Shown: positions 23,447-24,373 of the stretch, in pieces
Layout: every line of letters starts with the position of its first letter
Position numbering within the stretch: position 1 is the first letter of the stretch
Assembly: GCA_026388445.1 (NCBI GenBank)
Contig: JAPLJU010000243.1
Coordinates: 1-24,373 of the forward strand
Length of the DNA stretch: 24,373 nt
Direction of reading: 5' to 3'
From: Deltaproteobacteria bacterium
GTDB lineage: Bacteria; Desulfobacterota; Syntrophia; Syntrophales; UBA2192
Notes under the pieces: model-generated
The model's database searches: none
What the model was told of the DNA's origin: nothing
The model's input: the letters and a program-made list of their open reading frames with translations, nothing else
Program-made: the position numbers and the translations under genes

Positions 23447-23626
23447 TTATGTGCACCCCTTTCGCCTTGATGCGACATGCGTTTTTGAGTTGGCATTATA
23501 CCATATTTCGGACGGAGGCGCCCTGATGGATTTTCAGACTCCGTGGGGGGATGCGGAGGAATAGCGGGAGGGATAAAAAAGCCGATGATGATCCGGCGGG
23601 AATCATCTCCTGAAAAGGAAAATATT

Positions 23627-24373
23627 TCACTCGAGGACAATTTCTTTTCGTACGCCCTCGTCTTTTTGGTGCTCACTGTTTCGCATGAGCAAAATGAGGA
23701 CGATGGAACAGGACATCATCACCGCAAGAACATAGAAGGTGTCGTTGAAGGCCATCATGGAAGCCTGTCTCAGAAGCCCTTTGTAGATGACGCCCAGGCT
23801 CCCGGGATCCAGCAGAGCGGGCGCGAAGCCCTGTTCCTGGAGGGTCTGGGCAACCTGCGGAAGGGCGACCTGAAAATTCCTGTCCAGGAAGCTCATATTG
23901 GTTGTTAGATGTGCCTGATGAAACTGCATCCTTCGAGCGAGGATGGTTGAGGCAACAGCCACTCCGAAGCTTCCGCCGAGTGTCCGGGTGAAATTGAATA
24001 TGGACGCCGCGTTTCCCATGTCTTCTTTTCTGACCCATGACATGGAGAGCGTCATCAGGGGGATAAAAAGAAAGCCCATCCCGAACCCCATGACGATCCT
24101 CGGCCAGGCGACGGCGTTGAAGTCAGCGGAAAGATTGAACCGCGACATGAGGAAAATGGAATAGGCGGTCACGGAGAGGCCGGACAGGAGAATGGCTTTG
24201 GGGTTGACTTTCGTAATGAGTCGCCCGGCGATGGGCATGGCAATCATCGACATGAGCCCCCCGGGGCCGAGCACAAGCCCGGCCAGAAAGGATGTGTACC
24301 CCATCAGGGTTTGCAAGTAGATCGGCAACAGGACGATGCTTCCGAAGAGGTTGAAGAAGGCGAAAAAGCCGAT
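23627..24373 (-). CDS. MFS transporter, DHA2 (EmrB-like) type, C-terminal part, cut by window edge
   Basis: The frame is open from the window end to a stop at 23627, giving the last 248 residues. It contains about six membrane helices and the loop LPIYLQTLMGYTSFLAGLVLGPGG, followed by GRLITKVNPK and later MGFGMGFLFIPLMTLSMSWV. The N-F-T-R-T-L-G-G-S-F-G-V-A pattern is typical of DHA2-family drug:proton antiporters with 14 helices. The N-terminal half lies off-window to the right. The last helix is followed by a short charged tail. It probably exports toxic hydrophobic compounds together with a membrane-fusion protein encoded off-window. Confidence 0.88.
   Translation of the reverse strand: MGFFAFFNLFGSIVLLPIYLQTLMGYTSFLAGLVLGPGGLMSMIAMPIAGRLITKVNPKAILLSGLSVTAYSIFLMSRFNLSADFNAVAWPRIVMGFGMGFLFIPLMTLSMSWVRKEDMGNAASIFNFTRTLGGSFGVAVASTILARRMQFHQAHLTTNMSFLDRNFQVALPQVAQTLQEQGFAPALLDPGSLGVIYKGLLRQASMMAFNDTFYVLAVMMSCSIVLILLMRNSEHQKDEGVRKEIVLE

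Noticed and set aside
1..24373. CRISPR array, retron or diversity-generating retroelement
   Set aside because: No regularly spaced identical repeats, no reverse transcriptase frame and no template/variable repeat pair were seen.

Overview
The window looks like a chromosomal segment of an anaerobic Desulfobacterota (former Deltaproteobacteria), plausibly Syntrophales-like. This is an inference from gene content: a 2-hydroxyacyl-CoA dehydratase/benzoyl-CoA reductase-type enzyme pair with its ATP-dependent activase, DUF169 and DUF5661 proteins, a fused ADP-forming acyl-CoA synthetase, a GSU3473-like small protein and a Tat-exported iron-sulfur aldo/keto reductase. No rRNA, intact tRNA or CRISPR array is visible.

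Positions 1 to about 2146 look like the right end of an integrated element. It carries the 5' end of an IS30-type transposase at the window edge, an AT-rich gene resembling replication initiators of small replicons, and a small protein with two identical four-cysteine modules. It ends in a 48-base copy of the 3' half of a tRNA-Glu (anticodon arm to CCA), followed by what is probably the original tRNA terminator. This is the expected geometry for integration into the 3' end of tRNA-Glu, with the intact tRNA off-window to the left. Positions 2147 to 3794 are sparse: one small GSU3473-like gene, a terminator and weak or degraded coding stretches.

Positions 3795 to 5568 hold two membrane proteins on the plus strand. 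The larger has 408 residues and appears to be built from five copies of a two-helix unit; I cannot assign it to a known family.

Positions 5896 to 16704 form the metabolic core, mostly on the minus strand: acyl-CoA synthetase (ADP-forming), two dehydratase/reductase subunits, activase, DUF169, DUF5661, a flavodoxin-fold protein and an EcsC-like protein. A plus-strand thiolase plus zinc-ribbon OB-fold (DUF35) pair interrupts this series, and a 3' remnant of a second activase gene lies between that pair and the DUF169 gene. Together these suggest activation of an organic acid to its CoA ester, a difficult radical dehydration or reduction, and thiolytic carbon-carbon chemistry. The substrate cannot be read from the sequence.

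Positions 17310 to 24373 hold a DASS/SLC13-type carboxylate transporter, an alpha/beta hydrolase, a hotdog thioesterase, a metallo-beta-lactamase-fold hydrolase, an exported DUF6599 protein next to a Tat-dependent Fe-S aldo/keto reductase, and the C-terminal part of a DHA2-type MFS transporter cut by the window end. Several large open frames opposite real genes are antisense shadows and were left out.
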